A stretch of DNA of 16,015 nucleotides from Spirochaetales bacterium (GTDB lineage Bacteria; Spirochaetota; Spirochaetia; Treponematales; UBA12059): NCBI GenBank assembly GCA_016938515.1, contig JAFGUM010000232.1:1-16015 (forward strand), given 5' to 3'. A program made the position numbers and the translations under genes. The notes beneath the pieces were generated by a model. The model was not told the origin of the DNA, searched no databases, and saw only the letters and a program-made list of their open reading frames with translations. This document shows, piece by piece, positions 1 through 6,660 of the stretch (position 1 is the first letter of the stretch; every line of letters starts with the position of its first letter).

Positions 1-518
1 AGACTCATGAGCAGGGTTACCGCGGACGACGCGAGGATCAGGGCTATCGTCCCCGGTATGGTCTTGGTCTGCCCGAATATGCTGAACGGCGTCTTGCCGA
101 AGCGCTTGCCGACGATGGCCGCGAGCCCGTCTCCCCAGCCCAGCACCATAACGCCGATGCCGGCTTCCCAGCGCTCGACGACCCCGAAGGCTGCGAGCCC
201 GACGAGTACCAGGAGCGACACTGGGAAGTAGATGGTGCCGAGGTTGCGCGTCGGTTCGGGGTCTTCCATGGCCTTGAAGAGGTGCGCCTTGTACGAGATC
301 CAGTTGATGACGATAAAACTCAGCGGGCCTATAACGCCGATGGCCGGAGAATCAATGAACGCGATGTACAGGAGCCACCAGTGCGCTACACCGATGTGCA
401 CGATCTTGCGCGTTGCGTACGGCTGCAGCAGCCCTTTTTTAAGAAGCAGCGTAGCCCCCCCGATAAACGAGAAGACCATCGCGTACGATACCAGGAGGCC
501 GAGGATATTCGTGTTCAT
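1..518 (-). CDS. Phytol/dolichol kinase-like membrane protein (partial, runs off left edge)
   Basis: The visible 172 residues form a very hydrophobic protein with several membrane segments and the marks of the phytol kinase/dolichol kinase (VTE5/SEC59/DGK1) family, related to CDP-diglyceride synthetases. These are an RKIVHIG motif at residues 37-43, GWGDGLAAIVGKRFGK at 127-142 and KTIPGT at 152-157, which resembles the KSxEGS motif of phytol kinases. Family members phosphorylate isoprenoid alcohols or lipids with CTP at the membrane. The ATG at 518 overlaps the TGA of cruF as ATGA and has a GGAG about ten bases upstream, so it is the last visible gene of the carotenoid operon and probably translationally coupled. 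The C-terminus is missing because the window ends. Substrate is unknown: geranylgeraniol, phytol, another polyprenol or diacylglycerol are all possible. Family assignment is good, function is inference. Confidence 0.8.
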   Translation of the reverse strand, partial: MNTNILGLLVSYAMVFSFIGGATLLLKKGLLQPYATRKIVHIGVAHWWLLYIAFIDSPAIGVIGPLSFIVINWISYKAHLFKAMEDPEPTRNLGTIYFPVSLLVLVGLAAFGVVERWEAGIGVMVLGWGDGLAAIVGKRFGKTPFSIFGQTKTIPGTIALILASSAVTLLMS

Positions 519-1228
519 GGCAGTACTCCGGTGACCAGGGCGATTCGTATGCCGGCGAAGAAGGCCAGCTGTATGGCGACGTAGGCTGACTCCAGCGGAA
601 AGCCGAGCCGCTTTTTTTGAGGTGTAACGAGAGCGAAGAAGGCGGTGGATGCCGCCGCAAAGCCGAACCATGCCGCGTAGTTCCTGAGCGGGATGTCCGG
701 GGTGAACCACCGCCAGTAACCGAGGGCAATGGCTACCGGCTCCATCACCCAGTCGAAGGTGGTTGCCAGCGCGCCGGCGAGGATTGCGGTCGCGGCGACG
801 GTAAACGCGCGGGGCCATGCTCTGTCCCCGGCGGCGCTTGCCTGCCGGCACGTCAGGCGGGTGGCGAGCGAGGCCGAGCCCGCGATGACGATTACCCAGT
901 TGAAGCCGATGATGGGCGGCACGGCCAGCACGTGAAAGCCAAGCGTCGTTCCGTACTCGTAGGGGCCGAATACGGCTCCCGTAGCCACGCCGACGGCTTC
1001 GAGCGCGAACCCCGCGGCGTAGCTCGCGAGCGCCCACACGAACATCCATGTTCCGCCTGCCGTGACGAGGGGCACCATCGACGCAACGCCGAACACGAGC
1101 AGCATGAACGGCGTCAGCGGGCGGACGAGGGCCGTCGTTGCCGGCAGCAGGTGCCACAGGAGGCCTAGGCCGAAGAAGAACGCGGCGGCGGCGCCGACAC
1201 GGCGGGAGTACGCCGCTCCCGTGTTCAC
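515..1228 (-). CDS. cruF: CruF-type carotenoid 1',2'-hydratase (carotenoid biosynthesis membrane protein)
   Basis: A 237-residue polytopic membrane protein of the CruF/DUF422 family. Known members add water across the terminal double bond of an acyclic carotenoid end, giving the 1'-hydroxyl group of myxol-type carotenoids in cyanobacteria and of bacterioruberin in haloarchaea. Family hallmarks seen are VFGPYEYGTTLGFHVLAVPP at residues 86-105 followed by GFNWV, and FDWVMEP at 158-164 followed by YWRWFTPDIPLRNYAAW. The frame stays open far upstream into crtB, but that extension is arginine-rich and overlaps crtB, so I chose the GTG at 1228. It overlaps the crtB stop as GTGA, has GGGGGA just upstream, and gives the usual length. 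It sits between crtB and the kinase-like gene, consistent with a hydroxylated, perhaps glycosylated, end product. Confidence 0.88.
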   Translation of the reverse strand: MNTGAAYSRRVGAAAAFFFGLGLLWHLLPATTALVRPLTPFMLLVFGVASMVPLVTAGGTWMFVWALASYAAGFALEAVGVATGAVFGPYEYGTTLGFHVLAVPPIIGFNWVIVIAGSASLATRLTCRQASAAGDRAWPRAFTVAATAILAGALATTFDWVMEPVAIALGYWRWFTPDIPLRNYAAWFGFAAASTAFFALVTPQKKRLGFPLESAYVAIQLAFFAGIRIALVTGVLP

Positions 1229-2097
1229 CTCTGTCCCCCGGAGATGGCGTTTAGCAGCGCATCGGCTATGATGCGCGCCTTGCCTGGCTTTACGGCTCGC
1301 TCCCATACGACGAGCGGGCGCTCGTAGACCCTGGCCGCCGTCCAGTCGTACATGTCCATCGCCGTGGCTATGGCCACGCGGTAGCGCCGCGGTATGTACC
1401 CGAAGCCGGAGCGCCCCTCGGCCGCCCAGGCGCGGTACCGGTCTACATGGCGGCGCAGAAACTCGTTGAAGGCGCCTTCGTCGGCGCGGGCGCCCGCCTC
1501 GCAGGCGACTGCGGGGGAGGCTCCCTCGAGCGGCAGGTAGCGGCGCCCCAGCGCGCGGTCTTCTGCAAAGTCGCGCACAAAGTTGACGTACTGCATCGCG
1601 CGCCCCAGCGCCCTGGCCGCCGGGTACGACGCGGGCGGCAGCTCCATCAGGCGCGCCATGAACAGGCCTATCACCTCGGCGGAGCCGTAGACGTAGCCGA
1701 GCGTATCGTCGATGGAATCGTACGCCCGCACCGACAGGTCTGCCTGCATCGCGTCGAGGAAAGCCTCCACCCACGCGCGCTCGAAGCCCGCGTCGGCGGC
1801 CAGCGCGGCGAAGCGGTCGACTATGGCGTCGCCAGTGTTGGCCTCGCCAGTGCTGGCCTCGCCAATGCTGGCGTCGCCGGATGCCGCGATATTCCAGCAC
1901 TCGCGAAAGGCCATGAATCCGGCCGCGTCCTGCGGCGTCGCGTCTACGTAGTCGTCAGCGGAGCGGACAAAAGCGTACAGCGTCGTCACGCGTTCACGCA
2001 GGGCTCGCGGAAAGAACCTGCTGGCGTTGTAGTAGGTTCTCGAACCGCGCTCGAAGATGGCGTCGGGGTTGGAGAGCGTCGCGGCGGCGCCGGTCAT
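1225..2097 (-). CDS. crtB: Phytoene synthase
   Basis: This 290-residue protein is a squalene/phytoene synthase family enzyme, which condenses two geranylgeranyl diphosphates to phytoene, the first committed carotenoid step. Both aspartate-rich, magnesium-diphosphate-binding motifs are present: DDYVD at residues 48-52 and RDFAEDRALGRRYLP at 175-189. YVYGSAEVIG at 135-144 fits the family core. The ATG at 2097 lies two bases after the crtI stop, so the genes are translationally coupled. The open frame continues upstream inside crtI, but that part is arginine-rich and unlike any phytoene synthase start. Residues 74-91 are an odd glycine/alanine/threonine-rich segment encoded by a 15-bp tandem repeat, probably an expanded surface loop. 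The protein is very poor in lysine (two in 290), unlike crtI. No geranylgeranyl diphosphate synthase gene is in the window. Confidence 0.95.
   Translation of the reverse strand: MTGAAATLSNPDAIFERGSRTYYNASRFFPRALRERVTTLYAFVRSADDYVDATPQDAAGFMAFRECWNIAASGDASIGEASTGEANTGDAIVDRFAALAADAGFERAWVEAFLDAMQADLSVRAYDSIDDTLGYVYGSAEVIGLFMARLMELPPASYPAARALGRAMQYVNFVRDFAEDRALGRRYLPLEGASPAVACEAGARADEGAFNEFLRRHVDRYRAWAAEGRSGFGYIPRRYRVAIATAMDMYDWTAARVYERPLVVWERAVKPGKARIIADALLNAISGGQR
1828..1887. repeat. 15-bp in-frame tandem repeat inside crtB
   Basis: Three near-identical 15-bp units (GTCGCCAGTGTTGGC, CTCGCCAGTGCTGGC, CTCGCCAATGCTGGC on the plus strand) are followed by a degenerate fourth (1873-1887). Each unit encodes five residues of the crtB product in the style G-E-A-x-T, so a gain or loss of units keeps the frame. 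Each unit also contains a short inverted repeat, GCCAG/CTGGC. This is a minisatellite within a coding region, probably a tolerated loop. Confidence 0.85.
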
Positions 2098-2099
2098 CG

Positions 2100-3569
2100 T
2101 CAGTCTCCGACCGTTATCGCGCCGACGGCTAGCTCGGCGGCTATCAGCGTCATCGGCACGCCGACGCCGGGATGCGTGTACTGCCCCGCGTACCACAGGC
2201 CGGCCACCTTCTTTGAGCGGCGGGCCGGGCGTAAGACCGCGGTCTGCGCGAGCGTGTGCGACAGCCCGAGCGCCGTTCCCTGCCAGGCGTTGTAGTCCTG
2301 CGAGAAATCCCGGTGGGAAAAGAGGCGCTTAACGACCAGATCGTCGCGGATGGAGGCGCCGATGAGCGACTCCAGCTTGCCCGCGGCCACGTCGAACAGG
2401 GCTTCGCGGGCTTCGTCGGTATCGTCGAGCCCCGGAGCCGTGGGCACGAGCAGGAAGATGTTTTCCCCGTCAGCCGGGGCTACCGTCGATTCGGTCTTTG
2501 AGATGACGCTCGCGTAGAAGCAGGGGTCAGCCGGCCAGGATGGCTTCTTGAAGATGGTGTCGAAGTGCCTGTTCCAGTTGGCCGAGAAGTACAGGTTGTG
2601 GTGCTCCAGGCCGGGTACCTTCTTTTTGGTACCGAGGTACGCGAGCAGCATTCCCGGCGCCACGGTGGCCTTCTCCCAGTACCGTCGGCTATAGCTTCTG
2701 TCAGGCTCTGACAGCAGGTCGAGTTCGGCGTGCGCGTAATCGGCGGTGACGAGCACCTCGTCGGCGTCGAAGCGTCCCTTGGGTGTCTCTACCCCAATGG
2801 CTTTTCCGTTTTTTGTCAGGATTTTGACAACGGGAGCGTTGTATTCGATGCGTACTCCCAATTCCCTGGCCAGCTTTTCCATGCCAAGGACTATTGATAC
2901 CATACCACCTTCGGGGAACCAGACGCCGAGGTTCAGGTCTACGTGCGACATCAGCGAGTACAACGCTGGGGCGTTTGACGGGCTTGAGCCCAGGAACACC
3001 ATGGCGTACTCGAGCAGCTGCCGGGCCCGCACGTCGGAGAACTCGCGTTGCACGAATTTGTCGAGGCTGGTAAAGACGTCCAGCTTGAGGCCTTCGACGA
3101 CCAGCTTCTTGTTGAAGAAATCGAAAACACTCCCGTAATCGCGGTACAGGAACTCGCCGATGGCCGTGTCGTACTTGTACTTGGCCGCGGCAAGGTAGCG
3201 GTCCAGCTTGGCCGCTCCGCCCGGTTCCAGCGATTCGAATACCTGCCTCGTCTGCTCTAGGTTGTCGGTGATCTGCACCCGCGTGCCGTCACCGAAGAAC
3301 ACCTGGTAGTACGTGGGCAGGCGTGACAGTTTGTAGTAATCTTCACGCTTCTTGCCGAGCTTGGCGAAGAACGACTCGAACACCTCGGGCATCAGGTACC
3401 ACGACGGACCCATGTCGAACATGAAGCCCTTGGTATTCCACCCGCGCCCGCGTCCGCCGGGGTCGTTGTTCTTTTCAACCACAGTAACGTCTCGTCCTCG
3501 TGCCGCCAACATGCTGGCGGCGGCCAGACCCGTGTAGCCAGCACCTATTATTACCGTCTTTTTGGCCAT
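2100..3569 (-). CDS. crtI: Phytoene desaturase (CrtI-type carotenoid dehydrogenase)
   Basis: This 489-residue FAD-dependent oxidoreductase introduces double bonds into phytoene to give lycopene or a related polyene. The N-terminus has the dinucleotide-binding Rossmann motif GAGYTG at residues 9-14, the acidic end of the second strand at E32, and the DPGGRGRGW stretch (36-44) typical of CrtI. FDMGPSWYLMPEVF follows. The C-terminus carries the phytoene dehydrogenase signature region (LWYAGQYTHPGVGVPMT within 456-480). I chose the ATG at 3569 because AAGGGGA lies just upstream. An ATG at 3584 would add five residues but has no visible ribosome binding site. It is the first gene of the carotenoid operon and diverges from galU. 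The number of desaturation steps cannot be read from the sequence. It is lysine-rich compared with crtB and cruF. Confidence 0.93.
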   Translation of the reverse strand: MAKKTVIIGAGYTGLAAASMLAARGRDVTVVEKNNDPGGRGRGWNTKGFMFDMGPSWYLMPEVFESFFAKLGKKREDYYKLSRLPTYYQVFFGDGTRVQITDNLEQTRQVFESLEPGGAAKLDRYLAAAKYKYDTAIGEFLYRDYGSVFDFFNKKLVVEGLKLDVFTSLDKFVQREFSDVRARQLLEYAMVFLGSSPSNAPALYSLMSHVDLNLGVWFPEGGMVSIVLGMEKLARELGVRIEYNAPVVKILTKNGKAIGVETPKGRFDADEVLVTADYAHAELDLLSEPDRSYSRRYWEKATVAPGMLLAYLGTKKKVPGLEHHNLYFSANWNRHFDTIFKKPSWPADPCFYASVISKTESTVAPADGENIFLLVPTAPGLDDTDEAREALFDVAAGKLESLIGASIRDDLVVKRLFSHRDFSQDYNAWQGTALGLSHTLAQTAVLRPARRSKKVAGLWYAGQYTHPGVGVPMTLIAAELAVGAITVGD

Positions 3570-3639
3570 CTTGTTCCCCTTCATGTCAGGTACGTACGCA
3601 ATGGCAATCGCGCGCGTTACGGTCTTTACATCGCGAAAA

Positions 3640-3659
3640 CCATATTATTACTAATATGG
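3640..3659. promoter_or_regulatory. Perfect palindrome between crtI and galU (candidate operator)
   Basis: CCATATTA, spacer TTAC, TAATATGG is a perfect 8-4-8 inverted repeat in an AT-rich island of otherwise GC-rich DNA. It sits in the 171-bp divergent region between crtI (start 3569) and galU (start 3741). A TTTACA (3625-3630) on the plus strand could be a -35 element for galU, but no convincing -10 at normal spacing is visible, so the promoters here remain unassigned. The symmetry and place suggest a dimeric regulator acting on one or both genes. Which regulator is unknown. Confidence 0.6.
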
Positions 3660-3740
3660 AAATATATGAATCGGCGCTGCCAAAGGCAAGGCGCGCGGCA
3701 AGCTTGCTTCACCGGTGCCGCTGCGTATATCATCAATCGC

Positions 3741-4577
3741 ATGAAGGGTATCATCGTCGCTGCCGGTTACGGCACCCGCTTCCTGCCGGTTACCAAGACC
3801 GTGCCCAAGGAAATGCTTCCTCTCGTCAACAAACCATCCATCGCGTTCATCGTGGATGAGTTCATCGCGTCTGGCATAGAGGACATAATCATCATCACGA
3901 GCCGCCGAAAGAAGGCGCTCGACGACTACTTTGACCACGAAGCGGAACTGGAAGCCTTGTTCTCTCGCGAGGGCAAGGCCGACAAGGCTGCTCTCATCGC
4001 TCCGCCCAGGGCTCGCATCTCGTTTGTGCGGCAGACGGAAATGCGCGGCACCGGCCACGCCCTGCTGCAGGCCGCGCCGCTTCTCGGCGGAGAGCCCTGC
4101 GTCGTCGCGTACCCCGACGACCTGAACTTCGGCGCGGTGCCGTTGGCGCGGCAGCTGGTCGATGTGTACGAGCGAACCGGGAGCTGCGTGCTTTCGGCGA
4201 TCCACGAGCCAGGGGACGTATCGCGCTACGGCGTCATAGACCCGGCGCCCGACGGCGTTCACGTGCGTGGCTTCATTGAAAAGCCCACGCCCGGTTCTGA
4301 ACCCAGCCACGAGGTGTCCATCGGTCGCTACCTGTACACGCCCGAATTCTTCGAGCTCTTAGCCGAAGGCTGGACGCAGCACGAAGACGGCGAGTACTAC
4401 CACATATACGCGCTCGACCGGATGATAGCCGCCGGCAAGGTGGCATGGAAGCGCGTTGAAGGGCTCAGGCTCGACACGGGCGAACCTGCGGGCTACCTGG
4501 AAGCCATACTCGAGTACGCCTGGCGCGACCCAGCCTATCGCCCCGTCGTGGAACGTTTTATCGAGGGCAGACGATGA
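3741..4577 (+). CDS. galU: UTP-glucose-1-phosphate uridylyltransferase
   Basis: This 278-residue nucleotidyltransferase makes UDP-glucose from UTP and glucose-1-phosphate in the cytoplasm, for glycosylation and polysaccharide synthesis. The N-terminal nucleotide-binding signature GYGTRFLPVTKTVPKEMLP is at residues 9-27. RGTGHAL follows at 102-108, the metal-binding region YPDD at 124-127, RYG at 162-164, GFIEKP at 177-182 and GRYLYTP at 195-201, all in GalU order. It is slightly shorter than the enteric enzyme (about 300). The frame is open upstream to an ATG at 3666, but the family starts at MKGIIVAAG, so 3741 is used; no clear Shine-Dalgarno sequence precedes either. The stop overlaps the next gene's start as ATGA. 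Related glucose-1-phosphate nucleotidyltransferases (dTTP- or CTP-using) are a less likely alternative. It diverges from the carotenoid operon. Confidence 0.9.
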   Translation: MKGIIVAAGYGTRFLPVTKTVPKEMLPLVNKPSIAFIVDEFIASGIEDIIIITSRRKKALDDYFDHEAELEALFSREGKADKAALIAPPRARISFVRQTEMRGTGHALLQAAPLLGGEPCVVAYPDDLNFGAVPLARQLVDVYERTGSCVLSAIHEPGDVSRYGVIDPAPDGVHVRGFIEKPTPGSEPSHEVSIGRYLYTPEFFELLAEGWTQHEDGEYYHIYALDRMIAAGKVAWKRVEGLRLDTGEPAGYLEAILEYAWRDPAYRPVVERFIEGRR

Positions 4578-4993
4578 GCGACGCTCCAGCCGGCGTCCCC
4601 GGCCTTCTCGCCGTTCACCACGTAGCCGCCATTTGCTCGGACTACGAGCGGAGCAAGAGCTTCTACGTTGGCACGCTCGGACTGGGCGTCGTCGCTGAAA
4701 CATGGCGACCAGAGTCCGGCTCGTGGAAGCTGGATCTGTCGCTGGCGGGCCACTTCGTGCTGGAGCTGTTCTGGTTTGGCGACAGACCCTCCCGGCCAGA
4801 CCAGCCCGAAGCGCTCGGGCTACGTCACCTCGCGTTTGCGGTAGCTGATGTTTCCGCGTCGAAGGCCGTACTGGAAGCGCGCGGTGTGGCCGTGGAAGAC
4901 GCGCGCGTAGACCCGGTAACAGGCCGTCACTTTACCTTTTTCAGGGACCCTGACGGCTTGCCCCTGGAGCTGTACGAGCGATTTGGTGTGTAA
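4574..4993 (+). CDS. yaeR: VOC-family metalloprotein of the YaeR/GloA2 type
   Basis: This 139-residue single-domain protein of the vicinal oxygen chelate superfamily (glyoxalase I/bleomycin-resistance fold) resembles Escherichia coli YaeR closely along its length. Shared features include HHVAAICSDYERSKSFY, the RPSRP-like loop, GLRHLAFAV, and RDPDGLPLELYE near the end. The expected metal ligands are in place: H16, E64, H85 and E132 (or E135). The superfamily includes lactoylglutathione lyases and other metal enzymes, but YaeR-type proteins have no firmly settled substrate, so glyoxalase activity is only possible. The start overlaps the galU stop by four bases, so the two are coupled. The link with galU may be no more than operon economy. 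Confidence 0.88.
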   Translation: MSDAPAGVPGLLAVHHVAAICSDYERSKSFYVGTLGLGVVAETWRPESGSWKLDLSLAGHFVLELFWFGDRPSRPDQPEALGLRHLAFAVADVSASKAVLEARGVAVEDARVDPVTGRHFTFFRDPDGLPLELYERFGV

Positions 4994-5003
4994 TCCTAGG
5001 ATT
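4992..5003. other. 12-bp perfect palindrome at the yaeR stop codon
   Basis: AATCCTAGGATT is self-complementary and begins inside the TAA stop (4991-4993) of the yaeR-type gene. A TTCTTTAAAT tract follows. With no room for a loop it is a poor intrinsic terminator. It may be a protein-binding site upstream of padR or chance. Confidence 0.35.
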
Positions 5004-5028
5004 TCTTTAAATATATCAAAAGAATACA

Positions 5029-5056
5029 TTGACACTATAGGCCTGTCCGCTCTAAA
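5029..5056 (+). promoter_or_regulatory. Possible padR promoter
   Basis: A perfect -35 TTGACA (5029-5034) is followed after 16 bp by TCTAAA (5051-5056), a weak -10. Transcription would begin near 5063, only a few bases before the ATG at 5066, giving an almost leaderless message. The preceding 40 bp are AT-rich. The -35 is convincing, the -10 is not. Confidence 0.4.
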
Positions 5057-5065
5057 GATCAAGGT

Positions 5066-5629
5066 ATGACAGCCGAAAAAGTAGTGAGCAGTCGAACTCG
5101 GCACGCCATCCTTGGCGGCCTCGCGCACGAGGCCGCTTCCGGTTATGAAATCAGGAAATTTCTTTCAGAAACGACGAGCCATTTCTGGAAGGAAGGGTAC
5201 GGGCAAATCTATCCGACTCTCGAGCGTCTCGTTGAGGAAAAGCTGATCGAGGTAGCGTCGCGCGAGGCGGGAGGACGGGAGCGCGTGCGATACAGGATAC
5301 TGCCGGCGGGATCCGTGGAGCTGAGGACATGGATCCGATCGCCCAGGTTTCAGCTGAAGTCAGGGCGGAACGAACTACTTCTCAAGCTCTTCTTCGCGCG
5401 ACGTGATGACGCAGCCGCGCTCCTACCCCAGATTCAGGAGTACCGTGTGTCCATGCAAAAGACGGCTGGCATCTACAGCGCCTTTGATCTGGATGCCGAC
5501 GAAATACCCGACGATTCGCGAAGCCTGATCGCGACCACCATCGATTACAGCAAGGCGGCTGCCCGCATGCAAATTGAATGGTGCGAGAGGACGCTCGACC
5601 TGCTGGCTTCGTTGGCAAAAGCTGACTAG
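5066..5629 (+). CDS. PadR-family transcriptional regulator
   Basis: This 187-residue protein has the PadR layout. A winged helix-turn-helix occupies about residues 8-90, with RHAILGGLAHEAASGYEIRK and the recognition region GYGQIYPTLERLVEEKLIE, then the wing. An alpha-helical dimerisation domain of the Vir_act_alpha_C type fills the rest. PadR proteins usually repress an adjacent transporter or stress gene and often themselves. The upstream gene here is yaeR and the downstream gene is convergent, so the target is unclear. AAGG lies too close to the ATG at 5066 to serve as a normal ribosome binding site. A GTG at 5084 would give MSSRTRHAILGGL, like many family members, and is a real alternative start. 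The stop lies five bases from the stop of the convergent GH130 gene. Confidence 0.88.
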   Translation: MTAEKVVSSRTRHAILGGLAHEAASGYEIRKFLSETTSHFWKEGYGQIYPTLERLVEEKLIEVASREAGGRERVRYRILPAGSVELRTWIRSPRFQLKSGRNELLLKLFFARRDDAAALLPQIQEYRVSMQKTAGIYSAFDLDADEIPDDSRSLIATTIDYSKAAARMQIEWCERTLDLLASLAKAD

Positions 5630-5634
5630 CGCGA

Positions 5635-6621
5635 CTACCGGGTCATGGCCGACAAACTTGCGCCTCCGGGTGCTGTGCACGCCGCCAGCACATCGTCAAG
5701 ACGGGCTTCGGCGAGGCATACAACAGTGTCCGCAGCGCCGTAGTACATCCTGAGCAAACCGTCCACACTGGCTATCGCGGCGCCGGGGAACACGACGTTC
5801 AGCCTGAACCCGTCGCGTGTTTCGTACGGCGCATCGGGCACCAGAACAGGTTCGGGGCAGACGCCGCGCACCAGCCAGGGCTGTTCAGCGTCCAGCAGGG
5901 CCGCTCCCGCTGTGTAGCGCTTTGTCCAGCGCTTCTCCCAGCCATTCTTGCCGCGGGCTGGATCTATGTCCACGGCGTGGAACAGCACGAGCCAGCCGCG
6001 GTCGGTGCGGATCGGAGGCGCGCCCGGCCCGATCTTGGCATTAGCCCACGGCACGTCTTCCACACCCAGTACGAGGCGGGAAGCGCCCCAGTGCACCAGG
6101 TCGGGAGAGCGGGACATCCAGATATCGAAGCGCTCCCCTCCGCCCCGGCCATAGACGGGAAAGGGGCGCTCCAGGCGCCAGTAATAGCCGCCGATCCGTT
6201 CCGGGAACAGTACTTGATTGCGGTTATCCGGCAGGCTCAGATCCAGAACCTCAAAGCTGAGGCCATCGTCCGAAACCGCGAGCCCCGCGCGGATGCCGTG
6301 GTCGGTATCCGCGGCAAAGCTCAGGTACAGCCTGGAGTCCAGGACGGTGAGCCTGGGGTCGTAGACGCGGCGAAGGTCGCTGATATCGAGCGGGATGCTG
6401 AGCTCACCGTCGACCTTCCAGTGTACCCCATCTGCGCTGACCGCCCGTCCTAGGGCGGTGCGCTCCAGGAGGTGGCCGTCGAAGTCGCCCCTCTCGTAGC
6501 GGAATACCATCAGGTACCTTCCCTGGAACACGGCAACCCCCGGGTTGAACACCAGCCTGGCGTCGAAGGGCACGTTGCCGGGGTGCAGGATGGGGTTGTC
6601 GGGGTGACGGGTAAACAGCAT
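5635..6621 (-). CDS. GH130-family glycoside phosphorylase (beta-mannoside phosphorylase type)
   Basis: This 328-residue five-bladed beta-propeller enzyme has GH130 features: HPDNPIL at the start, FNPGVAVFQG, the YDPRLT motif whose D88 is the likely catalytic acid, and DIWMSRSPDLVHWG. GH130 phosphorylases cleave terminal beta-mannosides with phosphate to release mannose-1-phosphate. The candidate phosphate-binding pattern of the phosphorolytic subfamilies is present: R152 in ERP, R171 in SRS, K196 in AKIGPG and H215 in FHAVD, with RYTAGAALLD after it. This favours phosphorylase over hydrolase. There is no signal peptide, so it is cytoplasmic. The start at 6621 has AGGAGG (6630-6635 on the minus strand) eight bases upstream. 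It lies 39 bp after lacI and is probably co-transcribed with it. Linkage and acceptor (glucose, mannose, N-acetylglucosamine) cannot be read. Confidence 0.87.
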   Translation of the reverse strand: MLFTRHPDNPILHPGNVPFDARLVFNPGVAVFQGRYLMVFRYERGDFDGHLLERTALGRAVSADGVHWKVDGELSIPLDISDLRRVYDPRLTVLDSRLYLSFAADTDHGIRAGLAVSDDGLSFEVLDLSLPDNRNQVLFPERIGGYYWRLERPFPVYGRGGGERFDIWMSRSPDLVHWGASRLVLGVEDVPWANAKIGPGAPPIRTDRGWLVLFHAVDIDPARGKNGWEKRWTKRYTAGAALLDAEQPWLVRGVCPEPVLVPDAPYETRDGFRLNVVFPGAAIASVDGLLRMYYGAADTVVCLAEARLDDVLAACTAPGGASLSAMTR

Positions 6622-6660
6622 GGTCGCATCCTCCTGATATCGGGGTATCATCGGGTAGTG

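Noticed and set aside
1828..1887. Short repeat array as a possible CRISPR
   Set aside because: Units are contiguous 15-mers with no spacers and lie inside a gene.
1229..1900. Long upstream extension of the cruF frame
   Set aside because: It lies wholly inside crtB, is arginine-rich without family resemblance, and a GTG start at 1228 with a ribosome binding site explains the gene.
1447..2295. 282-codon open frame on the plus strand opposite crtB and the end of crtI
   Set aside because: Antisense to clear genes; composition is that of a GC-rich shadow frame with no recognisable domain.
3666..3740. N-terminal 25-residue extension of GalU
   Set aside because: It is cysteine- and arginine-rich, lacks a ribosome binding site, and GalU proteins begin at the MKGIIVAAG-type strand.
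3651..4310. 219-codon open frame on the minus strand opposite galU
   Set aside because: Antisense shadow of a well-recognised enzyme, with no family motifs.
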